Assembly: GCA_902489795.1 (NCBI GenBank)
Contig: CABUBU010000015.1
Span: 1-41,314, forward strand
Origin: an uncultured Azospirillum sp.
Lineage (GTDB): Bacteria > Pseudomonadota > Alphaproteobacteria > RF32 > CAG-239
Reading direction: 5' to 3'
DNA length: 41,314 nucleotides
The notes beneath the pieces were generated by a model, which was not told the origin of the DNA, searched no databases, and saw only the letters and a program-made list of their open reading frames with translations. The position numbers and the translations under genes were made by a program. The number at the start of each line of letters is the position of its first letter. The stretch's first letter is position 1. Of this stretch, positions 23,164 to 31,338 are shown piece after piece.

Positions 23164-24095
23164 AAAGATTTGACCATATACACATCCGCCAGTCTGCCGC
23201 CGGCCTGCCGTTCAAGGGAAACGCCCTGCTCCGCCTCATAACGGCTCATGCCGGTTTCCACGCACCAAACGGCGGAAATTCCGGCATTTAACGCACCGGC
23301 CATATCGGTACGGAAAGTATCGCCGATCATGGCAACCCGGCCGGAAGGGGCTATTCCCAGTTTGCGGAAAGCATATTGATAAATGTTGGCATGCGGCTTG
23401 CCGAACTCGACCACCCGTCCGTCCATCCGGCGATACATTTCGGCAATCGTTCCCTGTCGGACTACCGGCTGCGGCTCGCCGCCGTCCTTCGGTTTTTCAA
23501 ACGCACGGTAATCGGGGTTTGCGCACAGAGCCGGCAGACCGCGCCGCCGCATCTGCAAAAGGGAATCCTTAAAAGGTTCCGTAACCAAACTGTCCCACAG
23601 CGGAGCTTCTCCTTCCGCCGTCAGGCGAGAGAGGTAAAAATGGCCGGACAAAGACGGAAACGCTTCCTTTTCTTCCGTCGTCAGCTGGGGAATGGAAATA
23701 TAAAAGGCATCGGCCTCATCGGCATCAGGCACAACGCGATAGGCGCTGTCCGCAAACAAAGCAGCCCGCGGCGTACCCCAGATATATATGTTTTTGCCGG
23801 GGATGTCCAGTTTTTCCGCCAGCACGGCTTCCCTGAAAACGTCGCCGGAAGTGACAAAATCGGTATAATGACGACCGGCAAACATTCCCTTTTTTTCGTA
23901 AGAACGAACAGAATCGGCGCTGAGCGAAGTGGTGTTTGACAGAATGCAAACCTGGCGCCCTTTCTTTACGGCCTCTTCCATCACCTCCAGACTGCCGGGA
24001 AAGAAACGCCCGCCGTCCCAAAACACGCCGTACGCGTCAACCAAAAGCACGTCAAAGCGGTCGGCAATTTCGGCAAAACCTTCGTGTATTTTCAT
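23094..24095 (-). CDS. HAD-superfamily class IIA phosphatase
   Basis: A 333-residue HAD hydrolase. Motif I is LLVDAYGVFWDG (DxD-type, with Tyr replacing the usual second hydrophobic residue), motif II is CILSNTT, a large C2-type cap follows, and motif IV is MIGDTFRTDMAGALNAGI. This is the class IIA layout, as in NagD and the alphaproteobacterial TIGR01459 group. It should dephosphorylate a small metabolite, not identified. ATG 24095 has a strong AGGAAGGA site; an upstream 15-codon extension lacks one. Its final codons are the template of the 124-bp repeat array. Confidence 0.85.
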   Translation of the reverse strand: MKIHEGFAEIADRFDVLLVDAYGVFWDGGRFFPGSLEVMEEAVKKGRQVCILSNTTSLSADSVRSYEKKGMFAGRHYTDFVTSGDVFREAVLAEKLDIPGKNIYIWGTPRAALFADSAYRVVPDADEADAFYISIPQLTTEEKEAFPSLSGHFYLSRLTAEGEAPLWDSLVTEPFKDSLLQMRRRGLPALCANPDYRAFEKPKDGGEPQPVVRQGTIAEMYRRMDGRVVEFGKPHANIYQYAFRKLGIAPSGRVAMIGDTFRTDMAGALNAGISAVWCVETGMSRYEAEQGVSLERQAGGRLADVYMVKSFGGGYAARPELSALKSRDGGCSR

Positions 24096-24129
24096 TTTTT
24101 TCCTTCCTCCCAAAAGTATTGCTGAACCG

Positions 24130-24157
24130 ATTATAACCAAAAACGGAAAAAATACAA
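24130..24157 (-). promoter_or_regulatory. Promoter of the HAD phosphatase gene
   Basis: On the minus strand TTGTAT (24157-24152), 16 bp, and a consensus TATAAT (24135-24130), 35 nt before the ATG. Confidence 0.5.
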
Positions 24158-24192
24158 TTTTTTTAAAATTAGCTGGATTTTAGACAAGACCA

Positions 24193-24201
24193 TGTTATAA
24201 T
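24193..24201 (+). promoter_or_regulatory. Extended -10 promoter of the toxin cluster
   Basis: TG (24193-24194), one base, then consensus TATAAT (24196-24201), about 34 nt before the first gene of the cluster. The -35 region is poor, as is usual with extended -10 promoters. It diverges from the promoter at 24130-24157. Confidence 0.55.
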
Positions 24202-24234
24202 AGACAGAAAATAGACTGATAAAGGCAAAAAGAG

Positions 24235-25710
24235 ATGGGCAAATTCTCCTTTGACAAAGATTTCGCCAAACGCGTTTCCATGCACCGCGATCCCGAACAA
24301 CACAAGAAATGGGACGACAACAAGAAGCGGGGCGACAATCCGAATGCCCGTAGAAATAAGTACAAGGAGCAGAACAACGCTCTGAACAGCCGCAAAGACG
24401 AACACGAGAAATGGGGCTCCGAGCTGCTTAACCGTAAAGAGCAGATTTTCAACCAAAACAAAACGACGGAAGAAAAAGCAAAGACGGCAGCCGCCGAAAA
24501 AAACAAAGCAGCAGCAAATGCCGCACCGGTTTTAAGCGACAAGGAAATCGGCGAAGAACTGAACCGGCTGACCGCCGCCTTTCGCGCCACCAACGGAGAA
24601 AAAGAAGAAGGCGAACTTCGCGCTTTTGCCGCGCTGCACCATCTGAACTTGCGGGTGGGAACGGCGGTTTCCAAAACCGACAAGAGTGTTATTGCGCGGA
24701 TGGTTTTCAACGGCGGCGTGGAAAAGCCAATGGGTAATTATTCGCCGAAATTCGCCGATATCGCCAACTATCCGTACAAATACGCCGGCACCCCGGGCAA
24801 GGCGGAAGATTATGATTTGGAGAGTTCCACCGTCTGGCAGGCGATGAAGGAAGAACCGCGGCTGGCGGAGATGCAGGACAAACTGAAAGCGGCACTGGCC
24901 AAGGCCGGCGTGCCGAAAGAAATTCTGCCGGAAATGAACATCAACGATTTCAAATACCTGATGTTCAACCATTGCGCCGTGCAAAAGGGACTTGGTTTTG
25001 CCAAGCTGTTTCAGGCCAGGGACGAAAACGGCAATCCGCTGACCTATAAAGACAGAAGTGGAAAAGAGGTTCCCGTCTGTACCAGCGCCAAACAGGAAAA
25101 CGTCAAACGCTTCATCAAAGAAAATCCGCAATTCAAGGACATGATGCTGAAAATGCCGGGCATTGACAAGGCTTATGTCGAAGCCCTCGTCAACAAAATG
25201 TCGCAAAGCGGTCTGACCGACATGTCCAAAGAGCTGGAAAGACATCCGGAATGGGCCAACCAGCCGGCGATTGACGTTCACCACATCATCAACATCAAAG
25301 ACTGCCGCCTGTTTGAAGCGGAAGGCAAGTCTTACGCCGACGTCAACGCTTATGAAAACATGTGCATCGTCAGCAACGGCACTTTGTTTGACGCCGTTAA
25401 CCGCGCCCACGGACTTTCCGACACCAACGACAAGGCTGCTTCCGTCCACGGCAGCATCCACTCCGCCGACATGGTATTCAAAGACAAGGATTCAAACGGC
25501 GACATCCGCCGCACCATGGTTCGCCTGGAACCGCAGCCGGGCGTTCGCTGCATGCTCGGTTTCGGCGAAGACATGATGATCATCGAAAACGTCAAAGACG
25601 GACAAAGCAACGACCGGCGGCAGGAAACGGAAAAGGACGAAAAACAACCGAACGATCAGCGGCTGATCATTCAAAACATTCAAAACAACAGCAGGAGCAT
25701 GTCGGCATGA
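24235..25710 (+). CDS. Putative HNH-type nuclease toxin
   Basis: A 491-residue soluble protein without signal peptide or membrane segment. Residues 1-110 are very basic and low in complexity, a likely coiled or disordered region. Residues 115-330 are a helical domain of unknown kind. Residues 347-412 look like an HNH/LHH nuclease: IDVHHIINIKD (His349-His350), Asn371 and Asn375 with NMCIVS, and a late VHGSIH (His405, His409). HH-N-H spacing suits a metal-dependent DNase with a beta-beta-alpha-metal fold. The last 60 residues are polar. The next gene, overlapping by ATGA, looks like a SUKH immunity protein, which supports a toxin role. Delivery route unknown. Confidence 0.6.
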   Translation: MGKFSFDKDFAKRVSMHRDPEQHKKWDDNKKRGDNPNARRNKYKEQNNALNSRKDEHEKWGSELLNRKEQIFNQNKTTEEKAKTAAAEKNKAAANAAPVLSDKEIGEELNRLTAAFRATNGEKEEGELRAFAALHHLNLRVGTAVSKTDKSVIARMVFNGGVEKPMGNYSPKFADIANYPYKYAGTPGKAEDYDLESSTVWQAMKEEPRLAEMQDKLKAALAKAGVPKEILPEMNINDFKYLMFNHCAVQKGLGFAKLFQARDENGNPLTYKDRSGKEVPVCTSAKQENVKRFIKENPQFKDMMLKMPGIDKAYVEALVNKMSQSGLTDMSKELERHPEWANQPAIDVHHIINIKDCRLFEAEGKSYADVNAYENMCIVSNGTLFDAVNRAHGLSDTNDKAASVHGSIHSADMVFKDKDSNGDIRRTMVRLEPQPGVRCMLGFGEDMMIIENVKDGQSNDRRQETEKDEKQPNDQRLIIQNIQNNSRSMSA

Positions 25711-26123
25711 CAATGCAGGAATTAATCGATTATCTGAAACAAAACGAAGAAATCGGACGCAACCGGCCGACCAGCGAAGTCAAAATCGCAATCGGGGTGC
25801 TGAAGCTGAAAGAAGCCGGTTTTCCCGAACCCGCCGCCGAATATCATACGCTGCTGCGCAATTTCAACGGTTTGTCCAACAACGGCTGTTTTATTTTGGG
25901 CATTAATACCGAAAGCTCTTTTTTTCCGGATATTCTGGATTATAATGTCAGGGAAAAGGAAAATCTCGCCGCCGGAGAACTCGTCCTCGGCTACAACGAC
26001 GCGTTCAGGCTGATTTACGACGCCGAAAACAAAAAATACCGCCTTGTCGACCCCGACGACGGCTCGGAAGAAGGCACCACGGAAAGCCTGGCCGAAGCGG
26101 TTCCTTACATCTTGCACGTTTAA
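25707..26123 (+). CDS. SMI1/KNR4 (SUKH, YrhA-like) family protein, probable immunity protein
   Basis: A 138-residue acidic protein resembling SUKH-superfamily proteins. Visible features are a PAAEYHTLLRNFNGLSNNGCFILGI segment-type core (residues about 45-70; helix, then FNG, then strand) and a later strand-rich half with FRLIYDAENKKYRLVD. SUKH proteins are common immunity factors that bind nuclease toxins encoded next to them. Here the ATG lies inside the upstream gene's end (ATGA overlap), giving tight coupled expression with the HNH protein. It could alternatively be a housekeeping YrhA relative, but the gene position argues for immunity. Confidence 0.65.
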   Translation: MTMQELIDYLKQNEEIGRNRPTSEVKIAIGVLKLKEAGFPEPAAEYHTLLRNFNGLSNNGCFILGINTESSFFPDILDYNVREKENLAAGELVLGYNDAFRLIYDAENKKYRLVDPDDGSEEGTTESLAEAVPYILHV

Positions 26124-26142
26124 CCGTTACGGACCGAAAAAA

Positions 26143-26328
26143 ATGATGGAATATCTGAAAAGAAAACTGAGCAAAATGAACAATGAACAAGCCTGGAAAG
26201 AAAAGGTAGGCTATCCGCGTTACTACAAGGAAAACGGACTTTTTATCAAGGAAACGGAAGACGGCGAAAAACTGATCGTCACCTTAAACGAAAAACATGA
26301 AGAAGTAATCACGGGAAAATTGAAATGA
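26143..26328 (+). CDS. Small protein upstream of the zeta-like toxin, candidate antitoxin
   Basis: A 61-residue charged protein starting at ATG 26143; the next Met (26176) is an alternative start giving 50 residues. A helical N-terminal part is followed by strands (GLFIKETEDGEKLIVTLN, then HEEVITGKLK). No family is recognised, and it does not look like the epsilon antitoxin, which is an all-helical three-helix protein. Its TGA overlaps the start of the zeta-like gene (ATGA), the usual arrangement for an antitoxin expressed just before its toxin. Role inferred from position only. Confidence 0.55.
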   Translation: MMEYLKRKLSKMNNEQAWKEKVGYPRYYKENGLFIKETEDGEKLIVTLNEKHEEVITGKLK

Positions 26329-27248
26329 AAAAAAGAAAACACCCCTGGATGGTAATTATTGCCGGACCGAACGGCGCCGGCAAGTCCACCTTTTACGATT
26401 TGGTAATCAAAGACGACCCGCTGATGAAAAACGCGCCGTTTATCAATATGGACAACATCGCCAAAGAAATTTCCGAACCCGACGAAAACCCGAACGACAA
26501 CATGTTGAGCGCCGGCAAAATCACCTACGAAGAAGTGGAAAAACATCTTGAAAGCCGTACCAGCTTCGTTTACGAAACAACCTCCTCGGGCAAGGTCCAT
26601 CTTCGTTTTATGGATGCCGCCCGCAAAAAAGGATTTAAAATTGCCACCGTATTTATAGGCCTTTCCGACCCGTGGCTTTCATACTGGCGGGTGAGAGCGC
26701 GGGTTGCCAGCGGCGGACACGACGTGCCTTACAAAGACCTCACCCGGCGTTATCCCAAAATCATGAAGAATTTTCCCGAAATGCTGAAACGCAGCGACAT
26801 TGCCGGCGTTTTCGACAATTCCGGATCGGAGCCGTTCAAGCTTATTTTCCTGATGGACGACAAGGCTTTTCGCATTTTCTACAAATATCCCCGCTGGCTG
26901 GCGGAATCGATCAAGGAAAGAAAAACCAGCAAAGACATGATCATCATGCGCAGCGCGCTGGACATTCACAACTTAAACGACGCCGATTTGCAAAAAGTGT
27001 CCGACATGGCCTTAAGCGCGGTTATCATGGGAGGAAGAAAAGACGACCTTGATATACAGCTTGTCGACCGGCAGACAGACAACCTCACCATTGCGCGCGG
27101 CAAAGAACCGATGCCGAACATATCCGGCATGCCGATTCCAGCCGATGACGGGAACCCGCACGATAAAGAAAAAAAACAGCCGGCTACCGTGCGCGGAGGC
27201 ATGAACATTAACGATTGGTTGCAAAAAGCCAAAAACAATGAGATTTAA
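26325..27248 (+). CDS. Zeta-toxin-like P-loop kinase
   Basis: A 307-residue protein. The P-loop GPNGAGKST (Lys20) is near the N-terminus. FINMDNIAKE, YETTSSGK and the block RVRARVASGGHDVP followed by RRYPKIMKNF match the zeta-toxin/AAA_33 family, where basic residues of the RRY helix contact ATP. Zeta toxins phosphorylate UDP-N-acetylglucosamine sugars and block wall synthesis; chromosomal relatives with other targets are known. About 100 residues after residue 205 form a polar extension ending in NINDWLQKAK, which is unusual. Last gene of the four-gene cluster, overlapping the small upstream gene by 4 nt. Confidence 0.82.
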   Translation: MKKRKHPWMVIIAGPNGAGKSTFYDLVIKDDPLMKNAPFINMDNIAKEISEPDENPNDNMLSAGKITYEEVEKHLESRTSFVYETTSSGKVHLRFMDAARKKGFKIATVFIGLSDPWLSYWRVRARVASGGHDVPYKDLTRRYPKIMKNFPEMLKRSDIAGVFDNSGSEPFKLIFLMDDKAFRIFYKYPRWLAESIKERKTSKDMIIMRSALDIHNLNDADLQKVSDMALSAVIMGGRKDDLDIQLVDRQTDNLTIARGKEPMPNISGMPIPADDGNPHDKEKKQPATVRGGMNINDWLQKAKNNEI

Positions 27249-27762
27249 AAAGTTTTTCTTTCTTCGGGATCCGTTTTTCGAACCTTTTCCTGCCAGGCAG
27301 GACGTTTTCCGCCCTTGTCCGGTGATTCGACAATGAGTTTGCGGCATAAACGCAGTGCTCCGTTTTCCGCCCCGTGTCTGTTCCGCAGCCCTTTCAGAGC
27401 GTAAAGTTATGGGCATGTCTGCATCCGTCGGCTTATGCAGACGTTTGAAGCATAGATATCCCCCGGCAAACCGGGGCTCCAAAACACAACAAAGCTTATT
27501 GTCTGACCGTGATTAAAGGCGCGGGGCGGTGTTGTCCCAACACTTTAAGCATTCTGCCCCGAACAAACCCGGGGGTTTCCGTCAGTCAGGCAATAAACTT
27601 TCACCGCCATACGCAAGCGGCATCAGCCATTTTGAACTTCGCTCGCCGCCCCAAAAGCTTTGCAAACCAGAGGACCGGACCGGAAGGTCTGCATTCCTCC
27701 TGTTTACGCAGACGTTCGAAACACAAAAAATTCCCCGTCGGATCGGGGAATTTCAAAGGCTA
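27249..27762. repeat. Gene-free stretch with a repeated double-hairpin element
   Basis: No gene is seen here. Two diverged copies of one element lie at 27417-27476 and 27687-27753. Each has GTCTGC(A) and (T)GCAGAC as inverted arms, then ACGTTTGAA or ACGTTCGAA, then a second G+C-rich hairpin (CCCCGG/CCGGGG in copy 1; the terminator stem in copy 2). Confidence 0.6.
27725..27753 (-). terminator. Terminator of the PH-domain protein gene
   Basis: AAATTCCCCG (27728-27737) pairs with CGGGGAATTT (27744-27753); a T tract follows on the minus strand. It lies 10 nt after the stop codon. Confidence 0.85.
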
Positions 27763-28377
27763 TCAGTATCCGCCGAAATCTCCGGAGGGCGGCGGCGGAT
27801 AACCGCCGTATTCCTGCTGTTGCTCAAGCCGGCGCTGCTGCTGTTCATAATAGCGCTGCTGACGGGCGCGGGCTTCCTGCTCGGCCGCGGCTTCGTATAT
27901 CGCCGAAATGATGGTGTCGCGAAATTCCCGCGGATGGGCAATGTCCTGAATGATCATGCTGCTTTCGTCGTTGCCGACCTGCACGATCGCGTCACCGGCA
28001 CCGAACAGACGCTGCACCAGACTCTGCACGATCTGCACGTCGTTGATTTTGGCCAGAGGAATATCCTTTTCCTTGATGTTGATGATGCCGCGGCGGACAT
28101 AAACCCGCTGGTTGGTTACCGCATAGATTTTCAACTTGTTGTCAACCCGTTTGTAGATGTAGGGAATGAACAAAAGGCCGCCGATCATCATCATAATGCC
28201 GGCCACCGAATAAATATGACCGATAAAACGAAACCTCTCCCCTTCGCCAACACCGCTCCACACGGCAAGAAACATTAAAATGCCGATCGACATCAGCAAA
28301 GTCGGCAGCACAAACACTTTGTAGCTGAAATGGACTTCAATTTTGACGTATTCGTTGGGGCGTAGTTCCAATGTCAT
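27763..28377 (-). CDS. PH-domain (bPH_2/YdbS-like) membrane protein
   Basis: A 204-residue protein. Residues 1-15 start a strand, two membrane helices lie at about 21-42 and 55-73, then a bacterial PH domain follows with YAVTNQRVYVRRGIINIKEKDIPLAKI, the typical bPH_2 block. The C-terminal 45 residues are a Gln/Arg/Tyr/Pro/Gly-rich low-complexity tail (QQQRR, GGYPPPPSG). The function of these proteins is not settled. GAGGAG precedes the ATG. It is a single-gene unit, divergent from fucO. Confidence 0.8.
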   Translation of the reverse strand: MTLELRPNEYVKIEVHFSYKVFVLPTLLMSIGILMFLAVWSGVGEGERFRFIGHIYSVAGIMMMIGGLLFIPYIYKRVDNKLKIYAVTNQRVYVRRGIINIKEKDIPLAKINDVQIVQSLVQRLFGAGDAIVQVGNDESSMIIQDIAHPREFRDTIISAIYEAAAEQEARARQQRYYEQQQRRLEQQQEYGGYPPPPSGDFGGY

Positions 28378-28516
28378 GCTTGCGACTCCTCAATAGCTGT
28401 ATGCTGCCGATTATAATTTAATTTTTCGCTAAAGACAACAAAGATATTTTTATTGCAAATTACAAAAACCGAGACTACCTTAATTAATGATTATTATAAC
28501 TATTCTGAAAGGAAAA

Positions 28517-29680
28517 ATGATGACAGCCAAACGTTTTATCTTAAACGAAACCAGCTACCACGGCCAGGGCGCCGCTGCGGCGATCATTGACGAAATCAAA
28601 AGCCGCGGTTTCAACAAGGCTTTAATCGTCACCGATGCCGATTTGATCAAATTCGGCGTCGTCAAAAAAATAACCGACCTGCTTGAAGCCGAGGGCTTCG
28701 CCTATGCCGTGTTCGACGGCGTCAAGGCCAATCCCAGCGTCGGCGTCGTCAAAGCCGGCGTGGAAGCTTTCAAGGCGGCAGGAGCCGACTATATGATCGC
28801 CGTCGGCGGCGGATCGCCGCAGGACACCGCCAAAGGAATCGGCATTATCATCAACAATCCGGAATTTGCCGACGTCGTATCCCTGGAAGGAACGGCGCCG
28901 ACCAGACACAAGAGCGTGCCGGTCATCGCGGTGGCCACCACCGCCGGAACCGCCGCCGAAACCACCATCAACTATGTTATCACCGACGAGGAAAAACGCC
29001 GCAAGTTCGTCTGCGTCGATCCGCACGACATCCCGGTCGTAGCCATCGTCGACCCGGACATGATGGCCTCAATGCCCAAAGGGCTGACCGCCGCCACCGG
29101 CATGGACGCGCTGACGCACGCAATTGAGGGATATACTACGCTTGCGGCGTGGGAACTTTCCGACACGCTTAACCTCAAGGCGATCGAAATCATTGCCCGC
29201 TCTTTAAGAAAATCGGTTGAAGGCGACGCCAATGGACGCGAAAACATGGCTCTCGGCCAATATGTCACCGGGATGGCCTTTTCCAACGTCGGACTCGGCG
29301 TCGTGCACGGCATGGCCCATCCGCTTTCCGCCTTCTACGACACACCGCACGGCGTGGCCAACGCCGTCCTGCTGCCTTACGTTATGGAATTCAACGCTTC
29401 CCACACCGGCGAAAAATTCCGCGAAATCGCCCGCGCAATGGGGGTTAAAAGCGTGGATGAAATGACGCAGGAGGAATACCGCCGGGCGGCAGTCGACGCC
29501 GTTCGTCAGCTGTCAAAAGACGTCGGCATTCCGCAGACATTAAAAGAAATAGGGGTTAAGGAAGAAGACCTTGACGCACTTGCCGAAGCGGCAATGGCCG
29601 ACGTCTGCACCGGCGGCAACCCCCGCCCCTGCAGCAAAGAACTGGTTTTGGAAGTATACAAAACCGCGTTCGGCAAATAG
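28517..29680 (+). CDS. fucO: Lactaldehyde reductase / 1,2-propanediol oxidoreductase
   Basis: A 387-residue group III iron-containing alcohol dehydrogenase, very close to E. coli FucO. Visible are VGGGSPQD (NAD-binding), TTAGTAAE, NYVITDEEKRRKFVCVDPHD-type segments, and the metal ligands Asp and His in GMDALTHAIEGY plus two His in VHGMAHPLSAFYDTPHG. FucO reduces L-lactaldehyde to L-1,2-propanediol with NADH during fucose or rhamnose fermentation. No other fucose gene is in the window, so its use here is open. ATG 28517 follows AAAGGA well; the frame is open upstream but lacks a site. Confidence 0.93.
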   Translation: MMTAKRFILNETSYHGQGAAAAIIDEIKSRGFNKALIVTDADLIKFGVVKKITDLLEAEGFAYAVFDGVKANPSVGVVKAGVEAFKAAGADYMIAVGGGSPQDTAKGIGIIINNPEFADVVSLEGTAPTRHKSVPVIAVATTAGTAAETTINYVITDEEKRRKFVCVDPHDIPVVAIVDPDMMASMPKGLTAATGMDALTHAIEGYTTLAAWELSDTLNLKAIEIIARSLRKSVEGDANGRENMALGQYVTGMAFSNVGLGVVHGMAHPLSAFYDTPHGVANAVLLPYVMEFNASHTGEKFREIARAMGVKSVDEMTQEEYRRAAVDAVRQLSKDVGIPQTLKEIGVKEEDLDALAEAAMADVCTGGNPRPCSKELVLEVYKTAFGK

Positions 29681-29716
29681 GAAAACAAAAGCGGCCGGAC
29701 CGGCGGCAAAAAAAAT

Positions 29717-29741
29717 GAACCGACGGCGGCCTCTCTTCGTT
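29717..29741 (+). promoter_or_regulatory. ECF-type promoter candidate for the sigma factor module
   Basis: GAAC (29717-29720), 17 bp, CGTT (29738-29741). This fits the -35/-10 pattern of many alphaproteobacterial ECF promoters. The start of transcription would be about 17 nt before the first ATG of the module, so auto-regulation is likely. Confidence 0.5.
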
Positions 29742-29765
29742 ACAGCAATTGTATGGAGACTGCAC

Positions 29766-30038
29766 ATGAATGACATATCAAAACTGCTGCAAGAGGCCAA
29801 GCCGCTTTATTTTGCACGCAAAAAACGTAACAACCGGATCAAAGCCGTCGTCTGCATGCTGGTTTTGGCGGCGGGCATCAATTTCGCGCTCCCGCAGAAA
29901 AGCGTCGTCTACGGCGAATACGGAACGGAAACGCTGCTTTCCATGCTGGAAAATCAGATCGTTTCCGTCGAGCAGGATTCGGTAATTAAAGACATGGGAC
30001 TTCCGGTTGATGATTTCGGTTTGCTGATGGTAAGTTAG
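29766..30038 (+). CDS. Single-pass membrane protein, candidate anti-sigma factor
   Basis: A 90-residue protein. About 26 polar, basic residues at the N-terminus (cytoplasmic by the positive-inside rule) are followed by one membrane helix (about 27-43) and a short periplasmic part of about 45 residues. It directly precedes an ECF sigma gene: its TAG is immediately followed by the sigma ATG. This size and topology resemble CnrY, the membrane anti-sigma factor of CnrYXH. No sequence motif of a known anti-sigma domain is visible, so the role is inferred from layout. GGAG near 29755 is the ribosome site. Confidence 0.6.
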   Translation: MNDISKLLQEAKPLYFARKKRNNRIKAVVCMLVLAAGINFALPQKSVVYGEYGTETLLSMLENQIVSVEQDSVIKDMGLPVDDFGLLMVS

Positions 30039-30533
30039 ATGAAAGAAATCATTACAGAAAACAGAGGACTGATCAGAGCGATCATCCGCAAACTTACCGG
30101 TTCTTACAATGAAGACATAGAACAGGAAGTCTACATCAAAACCTGGCGCAGCCTTGGCAGCTATCAGGAAGAAGGCAAGTTCAGACAATGGGTCGGCACG
30201 CTTACGGCAAACGTCTGCCGGGACTATTTCAAATCGCGGGCATACCGGCAGAAATGCGCGGAAGTCTGCGACGAAGAAACGTTGGAAACGGCCCGGGCCG
30301 GTTATTCGCAGGAAGAAATCGTCAATGCCAAAATGCGACAGAAGCTGATTTTGAAAGCGGTGGACGAACTGCCCGCCAAAATGCGCAAAGTTATTATTCT
30401 GTTTGAATTTGAGGGGTTGAGTCAGGAACAGATCGCCTTTAAGACCGGCGTTCCGGTCGGAACTGTAAAATCCCGCCTGTTTCATGCCAGGCAGATATTA
30501 AGTCAAAAACTCAGTTATTTAAAAGGAGAATGA
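30039..30533 (+). CDS. ECF RNA polymerase sigma factor
   Basis: A 164-residue sigma factor with only regions 2 and 4, as in the ECF group. Region 2 is near residues 5-65 (DIEQEVYIKTWRSL, which contacts core polymerase and the -10). Region 4 is near 105-158 (LPAKMRKVIILFEFEGLSQ, then the helix-turn-helix QIAFKTGVPVGTVKSRLFHAR). It starts right after the stop of the membrane protein gene and overlaps the ATG candidate of the next gene, so all three are coupled. It is probably held by the upstream protein until an envelope signal releases it. Confidence 0.92.
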   Translation: MKEIITENRGLIRAIIRKLTGSYNEDIEQEVYIKTWRSLGSYQEEGKFRQWVGTLTANVCRDYFKSRAYRQKCAEVCDEETLETARAGYSQEEIVNAKMRQKLILKAVDELPAKMRKVIILFEFEGLSQEQIAFKTGVPVGTVKSRLFHARQILSQKLSYLKGE

Positions 30534-30535
30534 AC

Positions 30536-31210
30536 ATGAACAAAATCGTTTTAACCGTTGCTTTCGCCGCCCTGCTGACGAGTGCGGCCGCCGCCGACAG
30601 CAGAACGCCGCCGATGCGTCCCGACCGGCCGACTCACGAAATGATGGAGGCCAAGCTCGCCGACCGTCTGAAACTCTCAAAAGAACAATATCAAGCCATG
30701 CAGGACCGCCGCAAAGCCGACCAGGTTAAAATCAAAGACCTGATGGATCAGATGAAGGAAATCAGAATCCAGATGAACGAGATCAGAAAATCCAACATGG
30801 AGGCTTTCGAAAGCATTCTGACTCCCGAACAGAAGGCCGAGTTTGAAAAAGTCAAAGCGGAAAGCAAAGCCCGCCATATGGAAAGGAAAAAAATGCGGCA
30901 CGGAATGAAACCGGATCCGATGTCGGCAGATCGCAACATGCCTCCGGCTATCGAAAAAAAGCCCGAAGCCGTTAACGTAAGCACTCCGGCGGAAGATCCC
31001 GTAAAAGATGCCGATACCGTCCCGACGGTAGGCGCTTCCAGTGCTCCTCAAGACATTTCGACAAAACCGACAAGTCAAAACGGATATGAAGATAATGAAG
31101 AAGACGATGAAGCCGAAGAGGGAGATACCGACGAAAATGAAGATGACGCCATGACCGAAGCTCCCGCTCCGGTTCTGCCTTCCGAACAAGAAAATTCCGA
31201 TGTCAGATAA
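30536..31210 (+). CDS. Spy/CpxP-like periplasmic protein with acidic tail
   Basis: A 224-residue exported protein (signal peptide about 1-20, AAA cleavage region). Residues 30-125 are helical with LSKEQYQAMQD and ILTPEQKAEFEKVK, the two LTxxQ-type motifs of Spy, CpxP and CnrX relatives, which act as periplasmic chaperones or metal/stress sensors. The last 90 residues are low-complexity and very acidic (EDNEEDDEAEEGD). ATG 30536 is 7 nt after AGGAG; ATG 30530, overlapping the sigma stop, is only one base from it. Likely the sensor or feedback component of the sigma module. The acidic tail is unusual for the family and may bind metal. Confidence 0.78.
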   Translation: MNKIVLTVAFAALLTSAAAADSRTPPMRPDRPTHEMMEAKLADRLKLSKEQYQAMQDRRKADQVKIKDLMDQMKEIRIQMNEIRKSNMEAFESILTPEQKAEFEKVKAESKARHMERKKMRHGMKPDPMSADRNMPPAIEKKPEAVNVSTPAEDPVKDADTVPTVGASSAPQDISTKPTSQNGYEDNEEDDEAEEGDTDENEDDAMTEAPAPVLPSEQENSDVR

Positions 31211-31224
31211 CCGTCCGCATTTTC

Positions 31225-31252
31225 AAAAACCCCGGCTTTCGCCGGGGTTTTC
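31225..31252 (+). terminator. Terminator of the sigma factor module
   Basis: AAAACCCCGGC pairs with GCCGGGGTTTT around a 4-nt loop (31237-31240), ending in T. It lies 15 nt after the last gene. Confidence 0.9.
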
Positions 31253-31338
31253 TTATGATAACGGACATTATAACAAAACCGCCCCCGATTGCCCGGTTTG
31301 CAACGTCCGCATACGATGACATTTTCACAACTTCCGTC

